Shown in pieces: positions 33,365-47,494 of a stretch of DNA of 64,000 bases; the first letter of the stretch is position 1; each line of letters starts with the position of its first letter. This stretch comes from Paralichthys olivaceus. Lineage: Eukaryota; Chordata; Actinopteri; Pleuronectiformes; Paralichthyidae. The stretch covers positions 17,565,580-17,629,579 of the forward strand of contig NC_091104.1 in the NCBI RefSeq assembly GCF_024713975.1. Reading direction: 5' to 3'. The position numbers and the translations under genes were made by a program. Below the pieces are notes generated by a model that did no database searches, was not told the origin of the DNA, and worked only from the letters and a program-made list of their open reading frames with translations.

Positions 33365-36300
33365 GACTCTGTCACAGTCAAGAACATTTTTGAAAAGCTA
33401 CAGTTCTTTTTCATAACCACATGCCTCATGTGAATAGCCATGGAATGAATTTTGTGTGGAACACGTTAATATTGCTGTGGGCTTCCGCTGAATTGACAGT
33501 GCTGGCCTGTGAACCTGTCACGGGGAGGAGCAGTTAGATCTCTGTGTGTTTTATATTTTTCTTTGCACAGTGTGTTAATTTGGAACACGGAGGCTTGAAT
33601 TAATTTACTTTTATAGCTATGACCAAGATATATCCTGGTATGTTTTGATGGGGGACTGAGAAATGGTTGTTAATAGTTACCAGTGTGATGCCTGTATCCT
33701 TCAAGGTGTGTGTGTGTATGTGGAAGCAGGTTGGGGGGGTCTTCAGTGCACACTTGAGTGAAGTGTGAATGCCTTTCTGTGTACATACTATTGAATGAGA
33801 CTGATTGTGCGACTGATTGTGTGATGTACAGATTGTCTTGTAAATAATAGCTTATTGCTCCTGATGAAGGAGAAGGAATCAAGAGTTGTCACCGGGTATA
33901 GCTCCTCTGTTTAACGGGCCACCAGGCGCAGGGGAGCCTCTATTTTGTTAAGAAAATAGGAAAACTGACAAAAAAATGAAAAAAAGGAAGAAAGTAGCAC
34001 TGCTGTACTTTATATTCACATGTCACTTTGTGATTTCAATGCTTCTCCAGATTTTGGTTGATTTTTTTTTTTTTTTAAAGCATGCTAACATCAACAGCAA
34101 CATTAAATTTTTATACCATGTTTGCTTAAAAAGAACTGTCTTTGGTTTTTATTCAAATACTACACCGTATTTTACAGCTGTTTTCAGACGTCCACTAAAG
34201 TCTGGAAAGAGACAGAGAACACAAATGTCTGAGTCTCTTTTCCAGAACTTTTCCTGCCAGTTAACTAGTAAAATATCTGGATAACACTCTACAGATGCAG
34301 CTTTTTGGTGATCAGGGCCAATGCCAGTGTAGATATGCTGTTTGTTCCTGACCCAGGCAATATCCTGCTGCGTTTTTCATATGTTAATTGCAAACTCTGG
34401 AAAAGGTCCGGACCCACTTTCCCGGAGTTCATGTCTGAAAATGGAAACATCACAAGTTTAATCCTCTGCAAAAAGAATCTCAGATTATTTTCACCTTGCT
34501 GTCAATCTCATTTCTAAATTAGCCCACAACTTCCATCAGTTTCTCTGTCAATTTAAAGAAAAAACACCAAAGTAATTTTTTTAGATTGAAATGTTTGAGG
34601 CGGTAGTAAGAAGAAATGAAACAGATTAAATTCAGCATGCCTCACACTGACAGAGTTGGTAGTCTGCAGTACATGCAGCTGTGGCAGTGCCTCTCCAGAC
34701 ACACAACTTACTATCACATTCAAATCAATTGCAAATGAGGGTGAACTGTTGCCGCTCATTGACACTGTGCTATGTGTGAAATAAATGAGCAGGTCCTGTT
34801 CATCAGCTTCTAGGAGGTGAGACTGAACTTGTCCTTGAGACTTGCCCTTGAACAGAGTGTGTGTGTGTGTGTGTGTGTGTGATACAGTCGTGGATCCTCC
34901 CCTCTGCAGTGGCTGCTGCATGCTGGGCACCTGATGTGCTCTGAAGTAGGTTACACACACTCAAACACACATAAATGCGTTCATACTATCGGTATCTTTA
35001 GAACAGTCCCGGGGGTTTGGAGACAGGTGTGAACTGCTGCTGGGATTCAGTGCAGCTCTTAACACCGGTATGCAGTCAGAGAGCAAAATCTTCCAATGAT
35101 TCCGATATTAGTGGACTAGACTCACTGCATGTCTCCATTCATGAGACATTTGTTGCGTCACATGACCTTTACAGCCCTTTGTTGATAGTTTGACCCTTCA
35201 CATGCAGCTGCTGTCCCCCAGAGAGCACCCTGTTTTTATGATAGATGAAATTATTTTCATGTAATACATAATCATAATAATGCATGAGAATTAACTTTAC
35301 ATAGGAATGAAAATCCTCAAACTTTGTTGACCTGCAAAGAGCAACATTGCATTTTAACCTCAATGAAACAACACAAGTCCACATTTGAGCAATTTGACAC
35401 AAAAACAGGTTACCACGAAATGTGGTGTGTGAAAATAGTTTGGGTCAGGAACAAAACCTGCTCAATTTTGGTGCATATGCAAAACGGGGCAAATCCAGGG
35501 ATTTATTAGATCTCTCTTGTGCAGTATGAGATGGGATGGTTTTTTTCTACATTTTCATTGAGTTCTCAGAATTTTATTCACGGATATCAATGAAAAAAAT
35601 AAGCATGTTCAATTTACTGATATTTATGAGAGTGTGCAATTTGGTGCAGATCAAAATACAAATCGGGATCTATTGAATTTAAATGTGCACTCTACTTAAT
35701 ATAGTCTACTCTTTATTTCAGCTTTGCTTTTTTTTAACAAGGGTTATTTAGACAAACATTGTTACATAGTGAGAAGTGATATGTAGCTATTATGTTACAG
35801 GGTATAAAGGACATAAAGGTGAAGCTGTTGGGCCTTGGAGGAGGAACACACTCTACTGAGTATCATTCTTGTTCTGTATAAAACTGAACTAAATTCCTAT
35901 CATGAGGGAAATTCTTGTCAATGAGCTCCTGTCTGATGCTGCTGCTGCCCTATCGATGACCTCACTGGCGGGTCTCTGCACGTCTGGATAACTCAGGCTT
36001 GAACTGCAGCCATTTGTTTAATAAACTCAAGAAACAATTGGGTTCAAGTCAGGCCTGACAGACGAGCCGGGCACACCCGAGCTCCAACCGTCTCACACCT
36101 CACTGTTCCTTTGTGATGGCTGGGATTGGTTGGTGTTTCACCTGTTCACTCTCTGGGCCCCATTTCCAGCCCTGAGGGCACAGATCTCTGGAGAAGCTGA
36201 ACATTTCCCTTACATAAATTAGCTCTCAAGAGGCTCTGTTGAGGGAGTTAAATAACCCCCAGATGGAGAACAGAAAATACAAAAAACGTTTATCGAAAAA

Positions 36301-36650
36301 TCTCTGTGATATCTCTGCAGTTGTTGTATTTACTTGGTAAACTGAGAACAAAAGAATCAACATATGAGGTAATACAAACCTAAGTGATTTTGGGATGAAG
36401 TGCAGTCCAAGTAAACAGCAGTCATTCCTCTCAGAGTCACAGGGCTGTTTGCACGATCACATCAGGAAGTGAAAGCAAAACTCGGATATCAGGTCTTGGA
36501 CCAGGTCGGCATAACCTCATACTTTTCCTGTTTCCCTCCAATCACAGAATTCATCTGAATGATGCAGCACAAGATGAGGAAATCAGTCATTAATTCAATA
36601 ACATAGTCCAAGTTCAGAGACTTTTCCCTGGGGATGTTCTGTTACTGAAG
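33365..36650. other. mycl 3' UTR and downstream intergenic sequence
   Basis: AT-rich sequence without coding signal. AATAAA at 34780-34785 is a candidate mycl poly(A) signal, and a (GT)n run lies at 34857-34880. ORFs here are short and frame-inconsistent. Confidence 0.45.
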
Positions 36651-39600
36651 CCCAGGGGTCATTTCAGGACCATGCACAGACCAACACCGGTATGCAAAGG
36701 GCTTCAATCACAGTATGTGTCTGAGGATGCAAATGAAAATATTAGAGACTCCATGTTGCTTCATTCTGAGGAACAAAAATTTGCAGGCTTGTTTTCAAAA
36801 TACGCAACAGCATCTAGTATGTTTTGTTTTTTTTATATTTTTTCTCCATTCACACTGAAATCAGAATGAGGTTTTCAGAGGCAACTAAATTTGTTGTGAT
36901 GTTCACCACAAACACACAATGGATACGCTGCTCCTGTGTTTAAAAGAGCTGGGTTTTTTTCCTAAAGGGAAACAATGAGGTAAGAGGATCTCTTTGTTCT
37001 GTGGGATGCTCTGTTAAGCTCTGACGGTTAACTTGCCAGGCCTGATTTTCTAGTCTCAAGTTCATGCAACACCCACACAGAGCACATTCTGAAGTGCATG
37101 TGTGATCACTCTCACACACACGTGGCCATCTCCTTCCAAAGCATGTATACTTTGTTCTCCCACATCTGCAAGCTTCATGTGATTTTAGCCCTTTAATCCC
37201 AAACAGCTGCAGTCTGTTGCTGTCCCATTCACAAACTAATTATCTGCTGTGTGTGTCAGTGGAGATCTGTGTCATAGAGATCGACTTCTACTCCAGAGGT
37301 AAAACCCAGCACATGACAGATTTATTGGTGATCAGACAGAAGTGTGCGATGTGTGTGATTGGGGTGGGACTGTGAAGAATTGATGATGTGGCTGAGTAGA
37401 GAGCCTCTCTCTGATTTATACACACACACACAGGTTTGCACATATATCCTTTTGAGGACTTTGAATTTACTTTCCTTCATTGTGGACAGCAAAATCAAAA
37501 GCTAAACCCTGAACCAAGCTTGGTTAACCAAGTTTAACCCTAACTGTAAAGGGTAATTTTTGTATTTTGTCCTTAGTTGTTTGAGCCACAGTATACGGAT
37601 GAAGGTTGCCTTGAGTGAAAAGCAAACTGTGGGTAAAGTCTGGACCCAATTCTCCAACCTTTATTCATAGATCATGTCTGAATATGGCTTGAGGGATGTG
37701 TGTTGGACCTCACAGAACTCTGACCAGTTAGAATTAAGACCTAATAGAACATGCTGCAATAGCGTGTATAGCTACTTGAGAAATCTACTTAGTGAATAGT
37801 TGGCCATGCAGCATAATTAATGGGCTAACTGCACGATTAATGCAGATTGTTTTTAAACCCTGTTCATATTTTTGTAACAGGGAGACGGAAAGTTCCCTGG
37901 AAGCCCAGAAATTGTGTATAACATAATCCACTTTATCATATACAGCAGATGAAGCACATTATATCCAAAATGGTGTATATTCAATATGTTTGCACTTGTC
38001 TTAACTTGTCTTAACCTAACCAACTGCTCAAGCTGTGAGCGTTTGCTAAAAAGCAGATGAACACGTCTTACAGGAGACACGACACCAGTCATACTTGCTG
38101 CTCTGGCATTTCATCACTGATGAACGAGCACTGAGGTCTAACCGGTGCAAACCTGCAGATTTGAAAACATCTTTGTGTGACAACTGAAATTTACCTTAGT
38201 GGTCTTATAATTGAGCAACAAATAAAGTGCATATGGGTTTCTGGTAAGAGGGAGGATAAACTTTTGCAACAGTCAACGAAATGAACCTCCAACTTCTGCA
38301 CTTTAACAGAGAGAAAAAAACACACAGACACACAAACAGGCACATTAAGCAATATTTCCACCGTGTTCACTGGTGGTGTTCTGACTGGCCTGGTTTGTAT
38401 GGCGTGTATACATTGCATGTTTTCACAGAGGGGGCTGAGGCGGAAACAGACCATAAACTTGTCGCACTGGTTTGTGATTCTAAGAGCATGGTTGAACTGG
38501 CTGCTTATCCCTGACCTACATGTTGCAGGGGGGGTATATAGGGCATATAATACAGGCGGAAGAGTAACAGGCTTATCTCAGGATAACCTTTAAGATCTCC
38601 TGTGTGAGTATGAGCTGTGGTGGAATCGAATAATCTCTCATTATAGGGAGCCTGCTTCTGGTCGGCAGCGCAGGGCGACTTTTGGGCATTTGACAGCTTG
38701 TAGGGAATGGCAGTCGGCTGGAGAGAGAAGAAGTGGACTCACTGTCATCCCTCTCTTACTCAACACTCAACACACACCCTTCCCCTTCTTCTATTTTTTC
38801 AAGTTGCTGCCGGTCAAGGAAGACTGTGTGGGAACAGACGCTTGTGAAGAGACACACACACAAACACACACACAATCACACACACATATTCCCATGGACA
38901 CACAAATATACTGGCAGAAACTTTCCCTGGTCACAGTCCTCTATCTCGCTGCCTACTGACTCACATTCCAGCCTGGTTGTGTCACTGGAGCTGAGCAGCG
39001 ACTGTGGCAGCTACTGTCCATCAGATCATAGTGAGACTGAGGGCCCACCGCAGAAAAGAAAATGAAATAAATATGCTGGCATTCAGGAAATCAGTCTTTT
39101 ACTCCCTGTTTTCCTGCCCCCCCAGAATCAGTCTGCTGGCTCCTGCCCTCCCCTCAGGTACTTATCTCCACCATTTGCTGATCTAGGTCAGTCTTCTGAG
39201 CTCTGTCTCTCTCCCTCTCTGTTTTGCTCACCCTCCCCATCCCAAGGCCAGTGTTACATAACAGTGATGATTCAATTGGAACAGGCTGTATATGTTGCTC
39301 TGTCTCTGGATATATCTGGCCCCAGCTGACTGGTGTGGTGTCAACGCAGTGTTTTGCTTTAAAACCTCAGCTGCTCCAACAAAATCCACCCTTCAAAATC
39401 CAAACAAACACACGAGATGCATCACGAGTTACACCTGTTTTCAAGCACAGCACAAAGGACGCTTTTTATTTTTGCATCGTCCCTTCCTTTACCCTTCTTG
39501 GCCCACATCAGCTGTCTTGTCTGTTGTAGGTTAGTAGTATCTGAGATAAATTTGGGAGGGTTTGCACGGGGCCAGGCGGCCATGTCCTGTCAGCAGAGCA

Positions 39601-40300
39601 GGCCTTTCCACTCGCCTGTCTAATCTGGAGCTAATCCTAATCCTGTTAGTGTAAACACCGCTGCCATCTGGGCCCAGACACACCACGGCTCCGATTATAA
39701 TGAACCCATCAAAAGGTCTTCAAACCATCACACGGCATGAGCTGTCAGCGACTCGCGCTAAACTCTCTGACCTGGGTTTACTGTATGACACAATCACGCT
39801 GAGGATGGACAGTCCAGCAGTCAGAGGGTAAACAGACTGATGCGCAGCCAACACTGAGATGATGATAACAAAACAGGCAGACTAGAATAAGACCAAGTAT
39901 ATTCTGTATTCAGACATATGGAGACAAACATGAGTGATCTGCGCCTATAGGTGCTGTGGCCACTGGAGATGCATGAGGGAGCTTTAGCTGTGGTGATGTA
40001 ACCATGGTGCTGGTTAATGGATAAGCAGGAGGAGAGAGAGGGGGAGAAGGACCTCAACAGTGACAACTGCTGTGTTACCCTCACCCTGGCAACCCCCCCT
40101 ACCCCCCCATCAACACTATACCCCCACCCCCAACACACACTCAAAACACATGGACAGAATGGGTGAGAGAGGGTGAGGCAGCTTGTGAGTGAGTCATTAA
40201 AGTTGACAGTATGCAACTAGTAAGTATGTTAAGATGCACAGTTTAGTTATTCTCTTGTCTTGTTTTTTTTGTTTGGTACCAGGGATATGAGCATGAAACC
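36651..40300. other. Intergenic sequence, no supported gene
   Basis: Short CA-rich stretches (about 38860-38890) and overlapping ORFs up to about 130 residues on both strands. None has a recognisable domain. Confidence 0.4.
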
Positions 40301-40376
40301 TGGTCGAACAGATGATTAACTATCCACTTTCTTAATTTTCCATCAAGATGCATGATTTATTCCATGGGAAATTAGT

Positions 40377-40570
40377 GAAAATGTAAAAAAAAAAAATCCT
40401 ATATCTGAACCAAAGTGGGTTCATTCTTGGCCCCTCTCCTCTCATTCTACCAAGTTTGATGGAAATTGATTCTGTAGTTTTTGTGTAAAAAAGGGTGAAA
40501 ATCTAACCAGCTTGATGGAGCACAATCTTGCTTAAAATCAAACAAACAAACAGGCAAACATAACCTCTTC
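40377..40570 (+). repeat. Dispersed fish repeat, same family as 26255-26462
   Basis: Shares 'tctaccaagtttgatggaaa', 'ctgtagtttttgtgtaa' and 'aggcaaacataacctc' with the copies at 26255 and 45588. Degraded. Confidence 0.6.
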
Positions 40571-42321
40571 GTCTCAAGGTAAATACAATAACTGTATCGC
40601 AGACAACCAAAGTTAGCTCCTAAAGAGCTGGATGTTTTCCCCAGGAATTGGTGGCGATAAAGTGACAGTGGGAATTGGAATTCGTCAATGAGACACAAAC
40701 ACACACCCTTGAAAAGACTGTTGCTCACTATGTACATTACAAAAACTTTATGATAATAATATGTTTACAGCTTGTTGGCACTGGCCCAACAAATAGCAAA
40801 CAAACAAACAAATAAATAAATGTGATTTAATCATAACCTTTTTTAGGTAGATCAATATTTGGAATTTAAAAACTTTGGTATCTCACTGAGGGCCCCTTTA
40901 TTATTAGTATTTATACATTTCTCAAAAGTGACATGACGGCCTGTCAAGGGTTCTGAAATCATATATAATAATATAATATAATAATATTTACATGTCCGAA
41001 AACAAGTATATTAGTGAAAGCCCATATCTGACAAAGATTTCATCTTCATTCCAAGCTGATTTCCAATGGAATCGCATTCCTTACATTTGAAAGCCCGTTG
41101 AAAATCCTTTTTTTGTGCTTTCAAAATAAAGTGACATAACATTTCAAAGGAAGTGATCTAATGCCAGGTATCTATGAGCTCAGATAAATGTTCAAACTTG
41201 TTTCTACTGTTTGGGGGTGGGGGATTGGGGGGGACTCCACAGAGTAGCAGCTTAAACCGGAGCCTCTTGTGCTTGCTCGCTCAGAGAGCTGCCAGCTTTG
41301 TCAGCCAGCAGATGTTCCATTGTTTGGCTCGGCGGTGTAAGGTTGCTTCAGTTGAAGTTGGTGGGACACTTGCTGCATCTTTTGAATTCAGCCCCATTGA
41401 ATGCCGTCACCACAACCCCCTCCCCCTCCTGAGCCCCCCATGCTAGAGAGGAGCTTTACCCCTCCCCCTTTTCCACTTTAACCCCCCGCGGACCTCATAG
41501 TTGTTGCCCACCACCACCATTATAACATTGTCACCCCCCCTACTCTGTCTCACCATCAGTCAGGCCTTCACTAATTACCCCCCCACACACACACACACCC
41601 ACACACATGCATCAAAAGCCAATTACCGTAGTGTGAGTGTATTTGCTCCATGCACATTGAAATGCTAAAATGCAGAGCAACACATACATACACACACACA
41701 TACAAATTACGCACCTGACAGACACACAACTACTCACTTTGGACAAGTTATCTAAACACTGTTTATCATTATTATTTATTTAGTATATTAACATGTAGAC
41801 ACACTCAGACTAATTAGTTACACAGAAAAGAGTCAACATCAAAGTCAAGTGCAACTTCTTAATTGATTTCAGGAAGTGAAACATCTCAGTGGAAACATGT
41901 ACTGTTGACAGCTCAAGCTTCAAAACTACTCCAACACAACCTGAAACAAACAAGCCTGTGAAAAGGCAACAGCTCCAACAGAGAAGACAAGATCTCCAAA
42001 AGACAGACTGTCAGAAAACAAACGCTGCAAAATCACTTTTTTCAGTGTTACCCTTGTTCAGTCCATCTTAGATGTTATCTTCTTTTTCTTAAACTCCAAC
42101 AAAACATTCAGACTGAGGTAGCATTTATTTTGTCTGTATCTTACAATAATTTGCCTGACTTGAGTTTTTGTTGATTTTATGAAGCTGCTGTTTAGGATCC
42201 TTCACTTTAGTTTTGAGTATTGAATCAATATAAAGGTGAAAGACCTCCTGTCTTTTTGTCTGTATCCCAAGTTGGGATGGGACTGTGTTCTTACCTGTTA
42301 TTTTTATGTTTGTGTCTTTCA
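40571..42321. other. Intergenic sequence, no supported gene
   Basis: Holds a C-rich, purine-poor stretch (41400-41620) and short CA runs. A 60-residue ORF at 41889-42071, rich in Gln and Lys, might be an upstream part of the coiled-coil remnant at 42322, but no splice join can be shown. Confidence 0.35.
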
Positions 42322-42995
42322 GCCAGTTGAACATGTTCTATCAAATGAAAAGATTCTCTGTGGAGAAATTTAAGAGCTGGAGTTTGAGAACATGGAGCTG
42401 GTGCACCAGAATGCTGCTCTGAAGGTGTGGACTTCTAAAGTCATCCAGCGAGGGTTGGAGTCTAAGAACAAGGAGATGCACAAGACGTTGATTATGAAGA
42501 AGAAGGAAATGAAGTCTCTGAACGCCCTTCTTCACCTCCAGCAGGCTGAGACCCAGAAGGTCAAGGAGCAGCTGACAGACTTTGACAGTCAGTTCAAGGC
42601 TGCAAAAGTCGTTCAGAGAGGGATGGACAGAGAGAACAAAGAGATGAACAAGTATTCGACAGTGAAAGAGAAAGAAGTAAAGTCACTGAAAGCACATCTC
42701 CAACAGCAGCAGGTCAAAGACGAGATGAAGAAAAGAATGAAGTCATTGATAGTGTCAAGACTGAAAACATGGCACTGGTCAACACCAAGCTGAGGGTCAT
42801 TCAGTCTGAGATCCTCCAGAGCGAGACGGACATGAAGCTGAAGGTCAACGCTCTGGAGGACAGTCTGAGGCTTCAGCTGGCTGAGAAGGAGGCCAGCTTC
42901 ACCAAAATAAAGGAGCTGGAGAGACACATCAGAGACGCTGAGGAGAAGTGGCTCATCCTTCGAGAGGACTCAACACTATGCCGATGGAGGGTTTG
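42322..42995 (+). pseudogene. Coiled-coil gene remnant with in-frame stop and frameshift
   Basis: After an acceptor-like 'gtctttcag' (42313-42321) the sequence reads PVEHVLSNEKILCGEI, a TAA at 42371-42373, then about 110 residues of Lys/Glu/Gln-rich coiled coil. These include two related blocks, IQRGLESKNKEM and VQRGMDRENKEM. Near 42700-42720 the heptad-like sequence moves to another frame (RDEEKNEVIDSVKTENMALV...) and ends with IKELERHIRDAEEKW and a stop at 42994-42996. The reading is clearly protein-like across both lesions, so this is a broken copy of, or an exon from, a long coiled-coil protein. A sequencing indel could explain the frameshift but not the stop. The parent family is not recognised. 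Confidence 0.6.
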
Positions 42996-42999
42996 AGTC

Positions 43000-44130
43000 C
43001 ACAAAATCATTTAAACCATATTATGCATCTCTTAACCTAACCCTGTCACCTTTTGAATGATTTACGTCATGGTGATTTCATTTCCGTCCCCACAAGGAAG
43101 ACAAGTCCCCCATAATGTGTTAACCAATTTAGGTCCCCATACATGCACACACACACACAGTTATCTGATGGATGGAGTATGTATACTGTATAGATGCCTC
43201 TGTTTGTCCTGCGTGGTGACAATTCCTTCTTTTCAGCCCCACATCTGAATGTGACTGCTGTTGTCGCCCTGGGCCTGGGGAGCTTATGTAATAATCAGTA
43301 CCCTGCTTTCCTCTTCCCTGTGTGTGTGTCTTTGTGTGCGTGTGTGTGTGTGTCTGTGTGAGCGACAGAGAGGCTGTGATGAAGCCTAGGAAACACATGG
43401 GCAGCACTGGCTTCCTGTTTTTGTGTTGAGCCCTACTGGAGGGAGGAAGTGAGACGAACCACTGGTCCGCTCTTTCTTTCCCTATGATGGGTTAGGGTTA
43501 GAGGGGTAAATTCCATGCTCGTGCCACCCCCTCCTCACTTACACTACAGATTAAGGTGATGGGGCTGGGGGGACTGGAGACTGTCATCTCTCTGAAAGCC
43601 AATAGCAATAAATTCAATTATTTCACTTGAGTACAGTGTGGATGCTGCTAATGGTTTGCGATGCGACCCCAGCAAACAACCTTCCCGTGCGACCTTTACC
43701 GTGGAGGTGAACGACCGTCAGGCCTTCTCTCAGCAACAAAAGGAAGAGATTGCTTCTACTATATCACAAGATTTGTGTGTGGTAGTGAGTTTTATAGGCT
43801 TACGGTGTAAATCAGGAAGAATTCTGACCAAAACCAAGCAGAGACCCAGTGAGAACAAAGAACCTGGTGGTGGCGAAGATGGCTGGGTGGTTGCTTTGAA
43901 GGACTGATTAAGGTTATAATAGTCATCCGCCTGGCCTCAAGGCTTCAGGCTGTGTGGTTGGGGTGTGGGGGTGGGGCCTGATAAGGGGTAGAGGTAGTCC
44001 AGGCTGTTACACTGTCTTTGTTCTGGCCTTCTCCACTCATGCCTGCTTTTGTCTCCTCCCACAGTCTACCACTGAGAGAGAGCATTATCTCTCTATCCGT
44101 CTCGCGCCAAAACCAGGGAGGAGGGGTGTT
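43000..44130. other. Intergenic sequence, no supported gene
   Basis: Short CA and GT runs (43145-43160, 43318-43360) and an 89-residue ORF at 43638-43907 with no recognisable domain. Confidence 0.4.
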
Positions 44131-44133
44131 GCT

Positions 44134-44332
44134 TCTTTCTTCCTGTTTTATTTCTTTCTTCCTGCTCTTGTTCTGTCTTCCTGCTCTCTTTCTTTCTTCC
44201 TGCTCTTTCTTTCTGTCTTCCTGCTCTCTTTCTTTCTTCCTGCTCTTTCTTTCTTTCTTTCTTCCTGCTCTCTTTCTTTCTTCCTGTTCTGACTGTCTTC
44301 CTTCTCTTTTTCTGTCTTCCTGCTTTCTTTCC
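44134..44332. repeat. CTTT/CCTGCT minisatellite
   Basis: About 200 bases of imperfect repeats of the type 'tctttctttcttcctgctct'. On the minus strand it creates long Lys/Arg/Glu ORFs, which I treat as artefacts. Confidence 0.9.
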
Positions 44333-47300
44333 AAGGTACATTCTGTACCGAATGTGTTTGCAGGGCAACTACAGGTGCAGAGTATAGGTGCACAAAAGCT
44401 CCTTGAGTCCAGGACATGCAGTCCCCTCTCTCCCTCTTTACACTCTATTTCTGTGTTTCTTTCTCTCCTCCTCTTTCTCTAGAATTTCCCGCCAGTCCAG
44501 GGTACAACAGGGAGGGGGAGGCTAGGCGAGGGGAGTGGTGTCACAGCCAGTATGAAGAAAGGCTGGCTGCGCTGAGCCTCGCGCCAAATGCCGGCGTTAT
44601 TCAAATTAGCTCAGTGGGTGCGGCCCCAACTGTCTCCACGTCCTGTTAACCCCCTCAGAGCTGCAGACTGGAACACAAAGGCACACACACACAGGCTCAG
44701 GGCCTAGCCAACACAAATGATGAATGTATCATTGGTGTTCCACAGACACAGCAGGGTGTGGAGTCTTTATTTTTCATATTTGAGTTCAGGAAACAGATTA
44801 GAATACTTTAATTAATATGAGTTGTGTTTTTACTGCTGCTTTTAAAGACAGGAAACGTAGTATTTCTTGGTATTTTCTCTACCCCAACCCTTACAATAAG
44901 CTTGAAATCATCACATTTTACCAAGCTTTCTTTTATGTAACAGAATGTCTGTCATTGTCTGATAAACTTTGAAGTTATAGAGATTATTCCACTCAAACCA
45001 CAAGTCATAATAATACACAGACAAACATGAACATTTCTGTAGACAGGACAGCAAGTTTTAAAGTATCTAAAGGTTCAGAGTATTTAGGTTTTCAGATGGA
45101 CTTCCTCTACAAGCAGAGTTTCTCTTCCACATCCTCTTTGTCTTCAACGCCCCCGAGCAAAGAAGGAGGCGTTGAGGTATCCAAGAACAGGACATGGAGG
45201 TTTGCTTATCCTTGACTACGCTCTAGTGGCTGTGAGCTCGAAATACAAGAGGTGACTGACACAGCTTTCAGTACCAGCACAACACAGAGCCTCAAAATAA
45301 TGAAGCCGCTCAAACAGGAGGCGATTTTCAGAACTAAATCAAATGTGTTACGGCAACTCAGTAAAGCGTAAACCTGAGCCAAGGCGCAACATTTCCCTTA
45401 AAATTAATCAAGCTGCTAAATTCTCTACATTAAAAATGAGTGACACTATGAAAAGGACTCAGTGCTGGAGAGGGAAAAGAAGAAGAGCAGAATTATATAA
45501 TTACATACACTGATGTAATCAGTCTGCTAAATGTGCCTGATTTTTTAAAATCAAGATTCATTAATTATTCTCTGAGAAATTAAGAAAAATGTAATGAAAC
45601 TCCTCATCTTGCAATGGTAACAAAAGTCCCTGATCTGGATCTGCCCCATAATTGAATGGGTTATTCTCTCACCTATACTACATCCTTCTACCAAGTTCTA
45701 TGTAATCCAACCTGTAGTTTTTGCAAAATCTTGACCGATTTTGCAAAAACAGACCGATAGGGGTGAAAACATAACCTCCCCGGGAGAGGTAAAAAAAAAA
45801 AAAAAAAAAGTCCTGTACCTATATCATTGTTGGGACACACTTACACACAATAAATTCAAACACAATATAAACACTTAAGAGAGTAAAAAAGATTGTATTC
45901 ATAAATACTGACCATGGTCCCAGACAATAAACTCATACAACCCTTCAGCCGTCCTCAATTAATCAATAAACTGTACTGTGCCTGCAGCAGGAGAGTGTGT
46001 GATCACATCCGGACACATTATCCTTAGTCAGTTAGATGTGCGGCAACACTTTGTGATGTTGGGCTTAATGTGTGCTGCCCCTAGGAGCAGTGTGCTCCAA
46101 GTGTATAGGTAACAAAATAAAATGTCACAAAAACAGTTTGAAGAAATATTTTTTTCTACCTATTTTTTATTCCTGTTCAACCCCAGTTGTGCTTTTTCTA
46201 ACATACTGTGTGCAATCATGTCTGATGTCAACAGTCAATATGTGATGCCTCTGTAATGCTGAGAAGTGAATAAAGACGATGGCGGTACTGGATGCGATGG
46301 TTTGCAGCACGTCAGGCTGTCTCTATTATCTTTATGTTCCTCGTGTCCCTGCAAAGACGTCTGCTCAGCGTCGTCATCTCAGAAACCATCTGTAGCTGAT
46401 AAATTGCCGTAAATGCTTAGCTAATATTATTAATAATGCATTCATACTCTTCAAAGTGGAACACACACTTTCATGTCATCCCCCTGCATCACCTGTCCCT
46501 TTCTCTGATTGATGCCATATTTGGAGAGCTACACATGCAGTCTGATGTCCCTGCAACCAATCAGATAATGGATGCGGGTGTACCAGCCCCTTTGACTCCC
46601 TGGCTGTTGCCTGGCAACTGGGACTGCTGCTTTGTGTTTCAATCCACGGCAGCATCCTGCAGGGGTTTTCACAAGGAGGAGGCAAAAGGAAATATCATTA
46701 GATGCACAAGAGGAAGCAAATGACCCAGGACGGACTTCATTTCCCAGACTGCTGAGCAGGAACATGTAATGTAATGAAGCACATGGGATGCTATTTTTAT
46801 TTATAACATCTAAAACAAAATAATAGATATTCTATTGGTTTTAAAGATCGATTAAAGCACTGTATGATTTAAAAAAAAGGTTTTCTTATATGTTCACAGA
46901 GCTATCAAGGTCCACCTCTCTTTTAGCTGAAGATTGCATTTCAAGCATCACGACACAGCCGTGCTTTGACATACCGGTCTGTTCTGTCCAACGGGTGCAA
47001 CAACTTGCTGTCACATACATTAACTAACATGCTCTGCTGCTGCTCCAGGGGACCAGACTCTGAAAGGGTTAAGAAAAAGGGGGCAGGACGCAAATGGCTT
47101 GAAGTCAATAGTGTGTGTGTGTGAGGGAGAAGGAACACATAGTAAGACAAGCACAGAGGAGCTCAGCAAGGAACATAATACAAGTGATGCTATGAGAAGA
47201 GGAACCGCTTCAAACCAGCATTTTCCTGAATTTCTCTCCATCTCTCCTTCTTCTTCCTGCATCTCACTCCTGCTCTCTAGCTGAGTGCCTCTGCAGCTAC

Positions 47301-47400
47301 ATGATCAGACTGATGGAGTGAATTTCCTGGGTGCACCAGGACAGGATTCAATTGTGAATGCATAGGAGTGAGTAAGGACTTTTTTGCGAGCTCCAGCAAA
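44333..47400. other. Intergenic sequence upstream of nt5c1a
   Basis: Apart from the dispersed repeat at 45588-45793 and its adjoining poly(A) run, no gene or RNA is supported. Confidence 0.4.
45588..45810 (+). repeat. Dispersed fish repeat with poly(A) tail
   Basis: Same family as 26255-26462. It has 'ctacatccttctaccaagtt' and 'gtgaaaacataacctccc', and is followed by 19 A residues at about 45791-45809, suggesting retroposition. Confidence 0.65.
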
Positions 47401-47420
47401 AGAGAGAGAGAGAGAGAGAG
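47401..47420. repeat. (AG)n run in the nt5c1a 5' region
   Basis: A short perfect AG repeat about 75 bases before the nt5c1a start codon, probably in its 5' UTR or core promoter. Confidence 0.8.
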
Positions 47421-47494
47421 GCAAGGAAAGAGAGCCATCAGAGACACACACTAACTCAGTGTGGTCCTGAGGAACAGAAAGCTGAAGAGGTACA

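Noticed and set aside
39821-40216. 131-residue minus-strand ORF
   Set aside because: Overlaps C-rich low-complexity sequence and has no domain or splice context.
43945-44482. Lys/Arg/Glu-rich minus-strand ORFs and Phe/Leu/Ser-rich plus-strand ORFs
   Set aside because: Produced by the CTTT/CCTGCT minisatellite. All three frames on each strand look alike and no splice or promoter context exists.
35890-47400. Search for a HEYL or other 1p34 gene between mycl and nt5c1a
   Set aside because: No bHLH-Orange, WRPW or other recognisable exon was found on either strand; only the coiled-coil remnant is protein-like.
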